Origin: an uncultured Clostridium sp.
GTDB taxonomy: Bacteria; Bacillota; Clostridia; TANB77; CAG-508
NCBI GenBank assembly: GCA_947651825.1
Contig: CANTAQ010000013.1
Coordinates: 1 to 34,199 of the forward strand
Direction of reading: 5' to 3'
Length of the DNA: 34,199 bases
The translations under genes were made by a program, and so were the position numbers. The notes under the pieces are model-generated. The model was not told the origin of the DNA and ran no database searches. It saw only the letters and a list, made by a program, of their open reading frames with translations. Shown piece after piece: positions 1 to 7,542 of the stretch. Each line of letters begins with the position of its first letter. The stretch's first letter is position 1.

Positions 1-1178
1 GAGTAACAGGAAGTATAGCTGCATATAAGATGGCTAATGTTGCAAGTGCATTGGTAAAAGAAGGAGCAGAAGTACATGTAGTTATGACTAAAAATGCAAC
101 GAATTTTATAAATCCAATAACATTTGAAACATTAACTAACAATAAATGTATTGTAGATACATTTGATAGAAACTTTGAATTTAATGTAGTACATGTATCA
201 TTGTCTCAAAAGACAGATGTAATGCTTATTGCACCAGCAACAGCAAATATTATAGGAAAACTTGCAAACGGTATTGCAGATGATATGTTAAGTACAATGG
301 CACTTGCTGCAAATTGTAAAATTATTGTTTCGCCTGCAATGAACACTCTTATGTATAAAAATAAAATTGTTCAGGACAATTTAAAAAAACTAGAAAATTA
401 TGGTTTTGAAATTATTAAACCAGCTGTTGGAAGACTTGCTTGTAATTCAGTTGGAGAAGGGAAATTACCAGATGAAAATATTTTAATTGATTATATAAAA
501 CAAGAAATTGAATTCCAAAAGGACATGGAAGGAATTAATGTACTTGTAACGGCAGGACCAACTATTGAAAAAATCGATCCAGTTAGATATATTACAAATC
601 ATTCAAGCGGAAAAATGGGATATGCTATTGCAGAAATCGCAGCAAAGCGTGGAGCAAATGTATTGCTTGTTTCAGGACATACACATATAGAACCACCCAT
701 GTTTACAAATGTTTTAGAAGTAGAATCAGCAAATGATATGTATAATGCTATTATAGAAAATATGGATAAATACGATATTATAATTAAAGCTGCGGCTGTT
801 GCAGACTATACAGTTCAAAACACAAGTGATGAAAAAATTAAGAAAAATGATGATAAATTAAATCTTGAACTCATTAAAACTAAAGACATCTTGAAAACTA
901 TTGGAGAAAAGAGAAAAAATAATCAAGTAATTTGCGGATTTTCTATGGAAACAAATAATCTAATAGAAAATTCTAAAAAGAAACTAACTTCAAAAAAATG
1001 TAATATGATTATTGCAAACAATTTAAATGATGATGGTGCAGGATTTGGTGTTGATACTAACAAAGTTACTATAATTACTAAAGATAATATTGAAGAATTT
1101 GAAACTCTTTCAAAAAAACAAGTTGCAGTTGAAATATTAAATAGAGTGTTAGAACTTTATGAAAATGGAGAAAAATAA
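1..1178 (+). CDS. coaBC: CoaBC, phosphopantothenoylcysteine decarboxylase / phosphopantothenate-cysteine ligase (5' end outside window)
   Basis: Bifunctional coenzyme A enzyme: CoaB joins cysteine to 4'-phosphopantothenate using CTP, and the flavin-dependent CoaC domain decarboxylates the product to 4'-phosphopantetheine. The frame is open at the window edge (first full codon at 3, reading VTGSIAAYK), so the true start lies a few codons upstream and the ATG at 30 is internal. CoaC features are the His in FNVVHVSL, the APATANIIGKLANGIADD stretch, the substrate-binding PAMNTLMY, and the catalytic Cys in GRLACNSVGEGKL. The CoaB half begins at VLVTAGPTIEKIDPVR, with NHSSGKMGYAIA and AAAVADY typical of the ligase. 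It ends in TAATG, overlapping coaX by one base, so the two are translationally coupled steps of one pathway. Identification is secure. Confidence 0.96.
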   Translation, partial: VTGSIAAYKMANVASALVKEGAEVHVVMTKNATNFINPITFETLTNNKCIVDTFDRNFEFNVVHVSLSQKTDVMLIAPATANIIGKLANGIADDMLSTMALAANCKIIVSPAMNTLMYKNKIVQDNLKKLENYGFEIIKPAVGRLACNSVGEGKLPDENILIDYIKQEIEFQKDMEGINVLVTAGPTIEKIDPVRYITNHSSGKMGYAIAEIAAKRGANVLLVSGHTHIEPPMFTNVLEVESANDMYNAIIENMDKYDIIIKAAAVADYTVQNTSDEKIKKNDDKLNLELIKTKDILKTIGEKRKNNQVICGFSMETNNLIENSKKKLTSKKCNMIIANNLNDDGAGFGVDTNKVTIITKDNIEEFETLSKKQVAVEILNRVLELYENGEK

Positions 1179-1927
1179 TGATACTAGGAATTGATATTGG
1201 AAATAGTAATATTGATATAGCTTTAATGGATAAGCACGGTGTAATAAAAAAAGAATGTTATGAAATGGGCAAAGAGATGCAATATGAAGAATATTTAAGA
1301 AAGATAATAGGGGATAATAATATAACAGGCATTATTATTTCTTCTGTTGTACCTGAAATTAATGAAACAATAAAACAAGCAGTTATAAACATTTGTGAAA
1401 AAATACCTATTTTTGTTAATTCAGAATTAAAACTCGGAATTACAATAAAATATGATAATCCACAAAAACTTGGAGCTGATTTAATAAGTGTAGCAGTTGG
1501 AGCAGTAACTAAATATAAAAATCCAGTTATTGTAATTGATATTGGAACAGCAACAACTTTTTCTGTGATAAATAGAAATAAAGAATATATTGGTGGTATG
1601 ATTGCGCCAGGACCACATACATCAATGAAAGCACTGGCAACTATGACAGCCCAGTTGCCTGAAATTGAACTTGTAACTAGCAATAAAGTTATTGGAACTA
1701 ATACTATTGATTGTATGAAAATAGGAATTATAACAGCACATGCAGCAATGATAGATGGAATGATAGAAAGAGTGTTGAACGAATTGAATGAAAGTAATGT
1801 TAAAATTATTGCAACAGGAGGAGGGGCAAAAGACATAATAGATATGTGTACACATAAAATTATCTGGGATAAAGATATTATTTTTAATGGTTTATATGAA
1901 ATATATATAAATAACATTTATTGTTAA
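1178..1927 (+). CDS. coaX: CoaX, type III pantothenate kinase
   Basis: Phosphorylates pantothenate in the first committed step of coenzyme A synthesis; type III enzymes use ATP and a monovalent cation and are poorly feedback-inhibited. At 249 residues it has normal family length. The ASKHA fold is visible: phosphate-1 loop GIDIGNSNIDIAL at the N-terminus, the KLGADL motif, then VIDIGTATTFSVI followed by YIGGMIAPG, and the adenosine-loop motif ATGGGAKDI near the C-terminus. The ATG overlaps the coaBC stop by one base, which fixes the start. Having coaBC and coaX adjacent groups three CoA activities in one transcript. No terminator with a U run follows. Confidence 0.95.
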   Translation: MILGIDIGNSNIDIALMDKHGVIKKECYEMGKEMQYEEYLRKIIGDNNITGIIISSVVPEINETIKQAVINICEKIPIFVNSELKLGITIKYDNPQKLGADLISVAVGAVTKYKNPVIVIDIGTATTFSVINRNKEYIGGMIAPGPHTSMKALATMTAQLPEIELVTSNKVIGTNTIDCMKIGIITAHAAMIDGMIERVLNELNESNVKIIATGGGAKDIIDMCTHKIIWDKDIIFNGLYEIYINNIYC

Positions 1928-1957
1928 AAAATAAATTATCAAAAAAGTCCAAACCTT

Positions 1958-1987
1958 CATAAAATATATAATAGAATATATTTTATG
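1958..1987. other. 12-bp perfect inverted repeat just upstream of the M15 peptidase RBS
   Basis: CATAAAATATAT (1958-1969) and ATATATTTTATG (1976-1987) are exact reverse complements around a 6-base loop. The right arm abuts the GGAGG ribosome site of the gene starting at 1999. It is entirely A/T apart from the ends, so the stem would be weak as RNA. It could be an operator or a translational control hairpin. A TATAAT at 1967-1972 lies inside it but has no matching -35. Confidence 0.4.
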
Positions 1988-1998
1988 GAGGAATTTTT

Positions 1999-2680
1999 AT
2001 GGCAAAAATAATTGTGTTTAATAATGACACAAATAGAATGGAAACATATTATAGAGGCGAAAATGAGGCAATGCCTTACAATACAAATAGAAGTTTAACA
2101 GTAGGAGAATTTAGAGGTTCTAGTGGAAGTCCAACATTATGGACAACAAAAAGAGCAATGCAAAGTTGGAATGCAACAAGATATTTATATGGAGCACCAA
2201 TACCAGTAGGATTTGCATTCAAGAGACCATGGGAAGGTGGACATTCAAACCAGTCACAGCACTATGCAGGAGTAGCATTTGATGTAGCACAGGCATTAAG
2301 TAATGATGAAAGAAATCGATTAAGAAATTTAGCAATAGAATCAGGCGTATGGTCATATGTAGAACCTGCACGTCTAACACCTACCTGGGTTCATTTTGAT
2401 AAACGTTTTCGGGAGACCTGCTTGTAGTACAGGAGGATTTCCACTAATAAGACAAGGAAGTATTAGCACATATGTATTAATTGCACAAGATGATTTGAAT
2501 ACACTAGGATATAGAACAGGAGGATTAGATGGAATTTTTGGAGGTCAAACAAGAAATGCAGTAATAAGCTATCAAAGAAATGTAGGATTAGCCGCAGATG
2601 GAATTGTAGGATGTGATACTTGGCGTTCATTGCAAGAAGATGTAGTAGGAACAGGAAGAACAAGTACAACATTAGATTAA
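1999..2680 (+). CDS. M15-type peptidoglycan peptidase with C-terminal peptidoglycan-binding domain; +1 frame change at 2410
   Basis: Likely a zinc D-Ala-D-Ala peptidase or murein hydrolase. Frame 1 (1999-2409, 137 residues) carries the M15 signature: His88 and Asp95 in QHYAGVAFD and His132 in WVHFD, the usual three zinc ligands. Unshifted, the frame meets CGG at 2410 and stops at 2427. Skipping the C and resuming at GGG 2411 gives 89 more residues to the stop at 2678: a linker (GRPACSTGG), then a peptidoglycan_binding_1 domain with QDDLNTLGYRTGGLDGIFG and GIVGCDTW. The fused 226-residue product has normal M15-PGB architecture. The second ORF has no real start, since its only candidate is a TTG without a ribosome site, so it should be read as a continuation. 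No signal peptide is visible. Start is ATG after GGAGG. A one-base sequencing error is the main alternative. Confidence 0.8.
2410..2412 (+). other. In-frame CGG at an apparent +1 frameshift site (TTT-CGG-G)
   Basis: The codon order is AAA-CGT-TTT-CGG in the original frame. Protein similarity resumes at GGG (2411-2413), so one C is skipped. P-site tRNA-Phe could re-pair from TTT to TTC, or tRNA-Gly could enter one base ahead. By eye, this is one of only two in-frame CGG codons in the window. Confidence 0.6.
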
Positions 2681-2689
2681 AATAAAAAC

Positions 2690-2745
2690 GAATAAACAAA
2701 CATATTACGGACAACATAGTTTAGAGGTGATATGTTTGTTTATTC
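2690..2745. promoter_or_regulatory. 16-bp perfect palindrome enclosing the splB ribosome site and start codon
   Basis: GAATAAACAAACATAT (2690-2705) is an exact reverse complement of ATATGTTTGTTTATTC (2730-2745), with a 24-base loop. The loop holds most of the AGAGGTGA ribosome site (2723-2730, whose last base falls in the right arm), and the right arm contains the TTG start at 2736. If transcribed whole, the hairpin would bury the start codon and could repress translation; as DNA it could be an operator. The arms are unrelated to any terminator, having no U run. Confidence 0.55.
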
Positions 2746-3740
2746 CAGATAATATATATTATGAACCTAATTCAATAAATTATAAATTGGGAAAAGAATT
2801 AATAGAAAAATATAAAAAAGAAAATATTAATTTAATAGAAATTGAAAATCACAATAATATTGAGGAAATGAGAAAAAAGGAAAATTCAGAATTTCCGAGA
2901 ATGAAAAGAAATCTTATTATAGGTGTAAGAAAAACTCACAAATTTGTTCCAAATCACAAAACTTCAGATTTTTTAGTTCCATATACTTCATCTGGTTGTA
3001 CAGCAATGTGTATGTATTGTTACTTAGTATGTAATTATAATAAATGTGCATATTTAAGATTATTTGTTAATAGAGAAGAAATGCTAGATAAGATAATTAA
3101 AACTTCCGAAAAGTCAGAAAAGGAACTGACATTTGAAATAGGAAGTAATAGTGATTTAATTTTAGAAAATACGATAACAGGAAACTTAGTATGGACAATA
3201 GAAAATTTTGTTAAAAGTAAAAAAGGTTTTTTAACATTTCCAACTAAATTTGATATGGTAGACCCAATTTTAGAGTTAGACCATGGAAATAGAATAATTA
3301 TAAGAATGAGTGTTAATCCACAAGAGATTATTAATAAAGTAGAATTTGGAACATCAAGTTTAAAAAATAGAATAGAAGCAATAAACAAATTAGCCAAGCA
3401 TGGATATAAAGTAGGAATCATTATAGCACCAATTATTTTGATAGATAATTGGCAAGAATACTATAAAAATTTAATCAAAGAATTAGCAGAGAATTTGGAC
3501 AATTCTGCAAAAGATAAAATGTTTTTTGAAATGATTTTCATGACATATAGTTATATTCATAGTAAGATAAATGAAGAAGCATTTCCAAATGCAATAAATT
3601 TATATGATAAAAATTTGATGACTGTTAGAGGAAGAGGAAAGTATGGGTATAAAAAAGAAGTAAGAGAAGAAGCAGAAAGATTTTTAAGGGAACAAATGAA
3701 AAAGTATTTTCCAAATAATAGTATAGAATATATTGTATAA
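2736..3740 (+). CDS. splB: Spore photoproduct lyase, clostridial type (radical SAM)
   Basis: Repairs 5-thyminyl-5,6-dihydrothymine in UV-damaged spore DNA during germination. Using the TTG at 2736, six bases after AGAGGTGA, the protein starts MFIPDNIYYEPN, the usual family start; a GTG at 2727 overlaps the ribosome site and is less likely. Length is 334. The radical-SAM cluster motif CX3CX2C is Cys88, Cys92 and Cys95 (CTAMCMYCY), with two further cysteines at 99 and 104. Other family blocks are YLRLFVNREEM, FPTKFDMVDPIL, RMSVNPQEIINKVEFGTSS, and a C-terminal GRGKYGYKK. Aligned from memory with the Bacillus subtilis enzyme, the hydrogen-donor Cys141 position falls on Ser137 (FEIGSNSD). The gene implies a sporulating host. 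It sits alone between the M15 gene and the pyridoxal kinase, which has its own promoter. Confidence 0.9.
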   Translation: MFIPDNIYYEPNSINYKLGKELIEKYKKENINLIEIENHNNIEEMRKKENSEFPRMKRNLIIGVRKTHKFVPNHKTSDFLVPYTSSGCTAMCMYCYLVCNYNKCAYLRLFVNREEMLDKIIKTSEKSEKELTFEIGSNSDLILENTITGNLVWTIENFVKSKKGFLTFPTKFDMVDPILELDHGNRIIIRMSVNPQEIINKVEFGTSSLKNRIEAINKLAKHGYKVGIIIAPIILIDNWQEYYKNLIKELAENLDNSAKDKMFFEMIFMTYSYIHSKINEEAFPNAINLYDKNLMTVRGRGKYGYKKEVREEAERFLREQMKKYFPNNSIEYIV

Positions 3741-3751
3741 ATAAAATAATC

Positions 3752-3780
3752 TTGATTATTAAAGAAAAGTATAGTATATT
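3752..3780 (+). promoter_or_regulatory. Candidate sigma-A promoter for the pyridoxal kinase gene
   Basis: TTGATT (3752-3757), a 17-base spacer, then TATATT (3775-3780). It lies just after splB and about 80 bases before the kinase start. Confidence 0.45.
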
Positions 3781-3803
3781 AGAGCATAAGATTGAAATAT
3801 AAT

Positions 3804-3830
3804 AAGGCAGATTTTTTTAGAATCTGTCTT
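3804..3830. other. Stem-loop in the kinase gene leader
   Basis: AAGGCAGATT (3804-3813) pairs with AATCTGTCTT (3821-3830) with one G-U pair and a T-rich loop. There is no clear U run after it on the plus strand. It could be a weak terminator for splB or a leader hairpin of the transcript starting near 3787. Confidence 0.35.
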
Positions 3831-3861
3831 TCTGAAACAATTAAATAAATCGGAGGAATAT

Positions 3862-4680
3862 ATGAAAAGAATAGTATCAATACAAGATATATCATGCATA
3901 GGAAAATGCTCACAAACAGTAGCGTTGCCTATTTTATCAAGTATGGGGATAGAAACAGCAATACTACCCACATCAGTACTTTCAACACATACAGCATTTA
4001 ATGAATTTACATTCAAAAATCTAACAGATGAATTATATAAAATAGCAGAGCATTGGAAAAAAGAAAAATTTCAGTTTGATTTAATATACATAGGATATAC
4101 TGGTTCAGAAGAAATTTTAAATTTTGTACTAGATTTTATAAAACAATTTAAAACAGATAAAAATATTGTTGTATTTGACCCAGCAATGGCAGATCACGGA
4201 AGAATGTATGCAGGAATTGATAAAAACATCTTTTCAAAAATAAAAGAAGTAGCAAAAAAAGCAGATGTAATAAGGCTAAATCTAACAGAAGCAACATTTT
4301 TGTTGGATATGAAATATAAAGAGAATTTTACACTAGAAGAAGGAAAAGATATAGCAAAAAGATTACAGCAATTAGGAGGAAAAATAACTGTTATAACAGG
4401 GATTGAAAAAGAAAACGAAATCGGTGCAATTGGATATGATGGTAATAAGTTTTATAGCAATTTCGAAACCAAGTATAATAAGAGCTACCACGGAACAGGA
4501 GATATTTTTACAAGTGCATTAGTTGGAAGTATATTAAGAGAAAAAAATTTAGAAGAATCAATAAAAATAGCAACAAAATTCACAACAGAATGTGTAAGAA
4601 CAACATATGAAGATGAAAATGGAATTGAGTATGGTGTGAATTTTGAATTAGTTATACCATACTTATTAGAATTGTTATAA
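3862..4680 (+). CDS. pdxY: Pyridoxal/pyridoxamine kinase (PdxY/PdxK family)
   Basis: Phosphorylates pyridoxal, pyridoxine or pyridoxamine for vitamin B6 salvage; ribokinase fold. The 272 residues show the family course: MKRIVSIQDISCIGKCS at the start, PTSVLSTHTAF (the lid and substrate region), VVFDPAMADHGRMY, VIRLNLTEATFLL where other kinases have TPNxxE, and near the C-terminus HGTGDIFTSALVG, whose Asp is the catalytic base. The ATG follows CGGAGGA at ideal spacing. It is probably monocistronic, with its own promoter at 3752 and a hairpin at 4701. Specificity among the B6 vitamers cannot be told from sequence. Confidence 0.9.
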   Translation: MKRIVSIQDISCIGKCSQTVALPILSSMGIETAILPTSVLSTHTAFNEFTFKNLTDELYKIAEHWKKEKFQFDLIYIGYTGSEEILNFVLDFIKQFKTDKNIVVFDPAMADHGRMYAGIDKNIFSKIKEVAKKADVIRLNLTEATFLLDMKYKENFTLEEGKDIAKRLQQLGGKITVITGIEKENEIGAIGYDGNKFYSNFETKYNKSYHGTGDIFTSALVGSILREKNLEESIKIATKFTTECVRTTYEDENGIEYGVNFELVIPYLLELL

Positions 4681-4700
4681 TCTACCAAGATAATTAAAAA

Positions 4701-4769
4701 ATAGCTCCATGTGTGTTTTGAGTGCAAGCTTACAAGTAAAAAAACATCTAATGAACACATGGAGCCTAT
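4701..4769. terminator. Long-loop hairpin after the pyridoxal kinase
   Basis: ATAGCTCCATGTGT (4701-4714) pairs with ACACATGGAGCCTAT (4755-4769) with one bulged base and a 40-base loop. ATTTTAT follows on the plus strand, and an A6 tract precedes the left arm, giving a T run on the minus strand. It is probably a terminator, but the large loop is unusual and may have another role. Confidence 0.45.
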
Positions 4770-4815
4770 TTTATAGATTGGCTATGAATTGTAATGAAAT
4801 TTTTATTATTATAGC

Positions 4816-4844
4816 TTGAATAGTTACAAAATATATTGTAAATT
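4816..4844 (+). promoter_or_regulatory. Weak candidate promoter for punA-rplI-dnaB-tilS
   Basis: TTGAAT (4816-4821), 17 bases, TAAATT (4839-4844). The -10 matches only four of six positions. A better -10, TATGAT at 4854-4859, lacks a -35. Confidence 0.3.
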
Positions 4845-4898
4845 ATGGTATTTTATGATATTCTTTAAAGGAATATAAATAAAAGGAGAGTGTTTAGT

Positions 4899-5711
4899 GT
4901 GAAAATTTATCAAGAAGCTGCAGATTATATCAAAGGAAAAATGGGAGAAATAAGCCCAAAAATAGCTATAATATTGGGGTCAGGATTAGGAGTACTTAGT
5001 GAAGAAATAACAGAGAAAATAGTTATTCCTTACAAGGAAATACCAAATTTCCCAGTTTCAACAGTAACAGGACATGCCGGTGAATTAATAATAGGAAAAT
5101 TGCAAAATGTAGCTATTATAGCTATGAACGGAAGGTCTCATTACTACGAAGGATATTCATTACAAGAAGCAACATTTCCAATAAGAGTATTTAAATTGTT
5201 AGGAATAAATGAACTTATACTAACAAATGCAGCAGGAGGAATAAACACAGAATACAAACCAGGAGATTTCATGATAATAAATGACCATTTAAGTTTCTTT
5301 GCAGAATCAGTTTTGAGAGGAAAGAACATGGATGAATTTGGACCAAGATTTCCAGACATGAGTGAAGTTTATAAGAAAGATAAAATAGCAAAATTAGAAG
5401 AAATAATAAAAAAATATACAGGGCGACCAAATGTAGGAGTTTATGCTTATATGAAAGGTCCTACATATGAGACACCAGCAGAAATTAGAGCTTTAAGAAC
5501 ACTTGGAGCAGATGCAGTTGGAATGTCTACAGTACCAGAGGCAATTGTTGCAAATCATTGTGGAATAGAAGTAGCAGCAATATCATGTATAACAAATATG
5601 GCAGCAGGAATATTAGATGAAAAACTATCACATGAAGAAGTAAAAGAAACTGCAGATAGAGTAAAAATGACATTTAAAGAAATAATAAAAGAATATGTTA
5701 GTACAAAATAA
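4899..5711 (+). CDS. punA: Purine nucleoside phosphorylase, trimeric type
   Basis: Cleaves inosine or guanosine with phosphate to free base and ribose-1-phosphate (purine salvage). The GTG at 4899 gives MKIYQEAADYI, matching the usual N-terminus at 270 residues; a GTG at 4890 also lies in frame but sits against the AAGGAG ribosome site. Trimeric PNP motifs are clear: phosphate-loop GSGLG, TGHAGELIIG, GRSHYYEGYS, TNAAGGINTEYKPGD, then GPTYETPAEIR with the purine-binding Glu, VGMSTVPEAIVANH, and CITNMAAG with the conserved Asn. It heads a tightly spaced run with rplI (25 bases), dnaB and tilS. An adenosine deaminase at 33115 would supply inosine to it. Confidence 0.95.
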   Translation: MKIYQEAADYIKGKMGEISPKIAIILGSGLGVLSEEITEKIVIPYKEIPNFPVSTVTGHAGELIIGKLQNVAIIAMNGRSHYYEGYSLQEATFPIRVFKLLGINELILTNAAGGINTEYKPGDFMIINDHLSFFAESVLRGKNMDEFGPRFPDMSEVYKKDKIAKLEEIIKKYTGRPNVGVYAYMKGPTYETPAEIRALRTLGADAVGMSTVPEAIVANHCGIEVAAISCITNMAAGILDEKLSHEEVKETADRVKMTFKEIIKEYVSTK

Positions 5712-5736
5712 TTAGAAAGAAAAGGAATGACAAAAT

Positions 5737-6183
5737 ATGAAAGTTATATTATTACAAGACATTAAAAATGTAGGAAAAAAAGAAGAAATAATAAATGCAA
5801 ATGATGGATATGCAAGAAATTATTTGTTTCCTAAAAAACTTGCGATTGAGGCAACAAAAGATAATTTGCTGAAATTACAAGCAAAAAAGACATCAGAAGC
5901 AAACAAAAAACAAGCAGAAATAGAAGAAAATAAAAAAATAGCAGCAAAAATAGAAAAGATGACACTAATTATTAGAGCAAAAGCAGGAGCAAATGGAAAG
6001 ATATTTGGTGGAATAACATCTAAAGAAGTTTCAGAGGAATTAAAGAAACAGTTTAATATAGAAATAGATAGAAAGAAAATAAACTTGAAAGAAACAATAA
6101 AGAACTTAGGAGAATTTTCAGCAGAAATAAAATTCGGAGATGGAATAAATTGCAAATTAACATTAAACATTCAGGAGGAATAA
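5737..6183 (+). CDS. rplI: Ribosomal protein bL9
   Basis: Large-subunit protein at the base of the L1 stalk, with two RNA-binding domains joined by a long helix. The 148-residue length is normal. The N-domain reads [32 protein letters not shown] with its conserved Gly, Lys and aromatic contacts. The central helix is Lys/Glu/Ala-rich, and the C-domain has [14 protein letters not shown] and [20 protein letters not shown] follows AAAGGA. The end of the gene (CAGGAGGAATAATTAATG) contains the dnaB ribosome site, so rplI and dnaB are coupled, the classic bacterial order. Confidence 0.97.
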   Translation: MKVILLQDIKNVGKKEEIINANDGYARNYLFPKKLAIEATKDNLLKLQAKKTSEANKKQAEIEENKKIAAKIEKMTLIIRAKAGANGKIFGGITSKEVSEELKKQFNIEIDRKKINLKETIKNLGEFSAEIKFGDGINCKLTLNIQEE

Positions 6184-6186
6184 TTA

Positions 6187-7518
6187 ATGGATAAATGGAA
6201 AATACCACCACATGACATTGAAGCAGAACAAGCAGTTTTAGGTAGTATGCTTACTGATCAAGATGCAGTAATAAATGCAATAGAAGTATTAAAACCAGAA
6301 GATTTTTATAGGGATGATAATAAATATATATATGAAGCAATGATGAATATATATAATAGAGGAGAGCCAATAGATATAATTACTGTAAAAGCAGAACTAA
6401 CAACAACTCAAAAGTTTGAAGCAGTAGGTGGAATTGAATATTTGGCGATACTTCCTGATAAAGTTCCATTTGCTGCAAACAGTGGCAAATATATTAAAAT
6501 TGTTGAAGAAAAGTCATTATTAAGACAATTAATAAAAGCATCAGATGAGATACAAACATTGGGGTATGAGCAAAGTGAAGAAGTAGATGATATAGTAGAT
6601 CAAGCTGAAAAAAAGATTTTCAATATAATGCAAGGAAAAAATCAAAAAGGATATACTGCGTTAAAAGAAATTTTAGTTGAGAGTTTTGCAGAAATTGAAA
6701 AACTATATAATCAAAAAGAGCCAATAACAGGAATTCCAACAGGATTTGTGGATTTAGATGCAAAAACTGCAGGACTTCATAATTCAGATTTAATATTAGT
6801 TGCAGCAAGACCAGCAATGGGAAAATCTGCTTTTGCTATAAATATTGCAACAAATGCTGCCATAAGTGCAAAAGTTCCAGTAGCAATATTTAATTTAGAA
6901 ATGTCAAAATCTCAATTAGTAAGTAGAATGCTTTGTAGTGAATCTATGGTAGATAGTAATAAAGTTAGAACTGGAAAAATGGATGAAGAAGACTGGATAA
7001 AACTTGCTACTGCATTAGGACCGTTATCAGAAGCACCAGTATATATAGATGACACTCCAGGTATATCAGTTGCAGAAATCAGAGCAAAATGTAGAAAACT
7101 AAAATTAGAAAAAAATATTGGACTTGTAGTTATTGATTACTTGCAATTAATACAAGGAAGTGGAAAAAGAAATGCAAGTCGTGAACAAGAAATATCAGAG
7201 ATAAGTAGATCATTAAAAATTCTTGCAAAAGAATTAGACATTCCAGTAATTGCATTATCACAATTATCAAGAGCAGCAGAACAAAGACAAGATCATAGAC
7301 CAATGCTTTCGGATTTACGTGAATCTGGAGCAATAGAACAAGATGCAGATATAGTTATGTTTTTATATAGGGATGATTATTATAACCCAGATTCAGAAAA
7401 GAAAAATATTGCAGAAGTCATACTTGCAAAGCACAGAGCAGGTTCGACAGGAACAGTAGATTTATTGTGGATGGGAAATTATACCAAATTTGCAAATTTA
7501 GATAAATATAGAGAATAA
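6187..7518 (+). CDS. dnaB: Replicative DNA helicase DnaB
   Basis: Hexameric 5'-3' helicase that unwinds DNA at the replication fork and recruits primase. The 443 residues contain an N-terminal scaffold domain (PPHDIEAEQAVLGSML), a linker, and a RecA-like motor. Walker A is ARPAMGKS at about 207-214, Walker B LVVIDYLQLI, and there is an AEQRQDHRPMLSDLRESGAIEQDADIV region with the sensor and arginine-finger motifs (split here as AEQRQDHRPMLSDLRESG, then AIEQDAD). No intein interrupts the Walker A or downstream blocks, a common insertion site in this family. It starts three bases after rplI, using a ribosome site inside that gene. tilS follows after 24 bases. Confidence 0.96.
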   Translation: MDKWKIPPHDIEAEQAVLGSMLTDQDAVINAIEVLKPEDFYRDDNKYIYEAMMNIYNRGEPIDIITVKAELTTTQKFEAVGGIEYLAILPDKVPFAANSGKYIKIVEEKSLLRQLIKASDEIQTLGYEQSEEVDDIVDQAEKKIFNIMQGKNQKGYTALKEILVESFAEIEKLYNQKEPITGIPTGFVDLDAKTAGLHNSDLILVAARPAMGKSAFAINIATNAAISAKVPVAIFNLEMSKSQLVSRMLCSESMVDSNKVRTGKMDEEDWIKLATALGPLSEAPVYIDDTPGISVAEIRAKCRKLKLEKNIGLVVIDYLQLIQGSGKRNASREQEISEISRSLKILAKELDIPVIALSQLSRAAEQRQDHRPMLSDLRESGAIEQDADIVMFLYRDDYYNPDSEKKNIAEVILAKHRAGSTGTVDLLWMGNYTKFANLDKYRE

Positions 7519-7542
7519 TAATAAAACAAATCAGGAGAAAAT

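Noticed and set aside
1258..1917. Long minus-strand open frame opposite coaX
   Set aside because: It is the antisense shadow of a well-supported gene, hydrophobic and Ile/Ser-rich in the way AT-rich shadows are, with no ribosome site or family match.
2396..2680. Separate gene for the peptidoglycan-binding domain
   Set aside because: Its only upstream start is a TTG inside the M15 coding region without a ribosome site, and its first residues are out-of-frame M15 sequence; it is better read as the continuation after a +1 shift.
2701..2707. CATATTA resembling a sigma-G -10 element upstream of splB
   Set aside because: It would fit sporulation control, but no matching -35 lies at 17-18 bases, and it falls within the palindrome arm.
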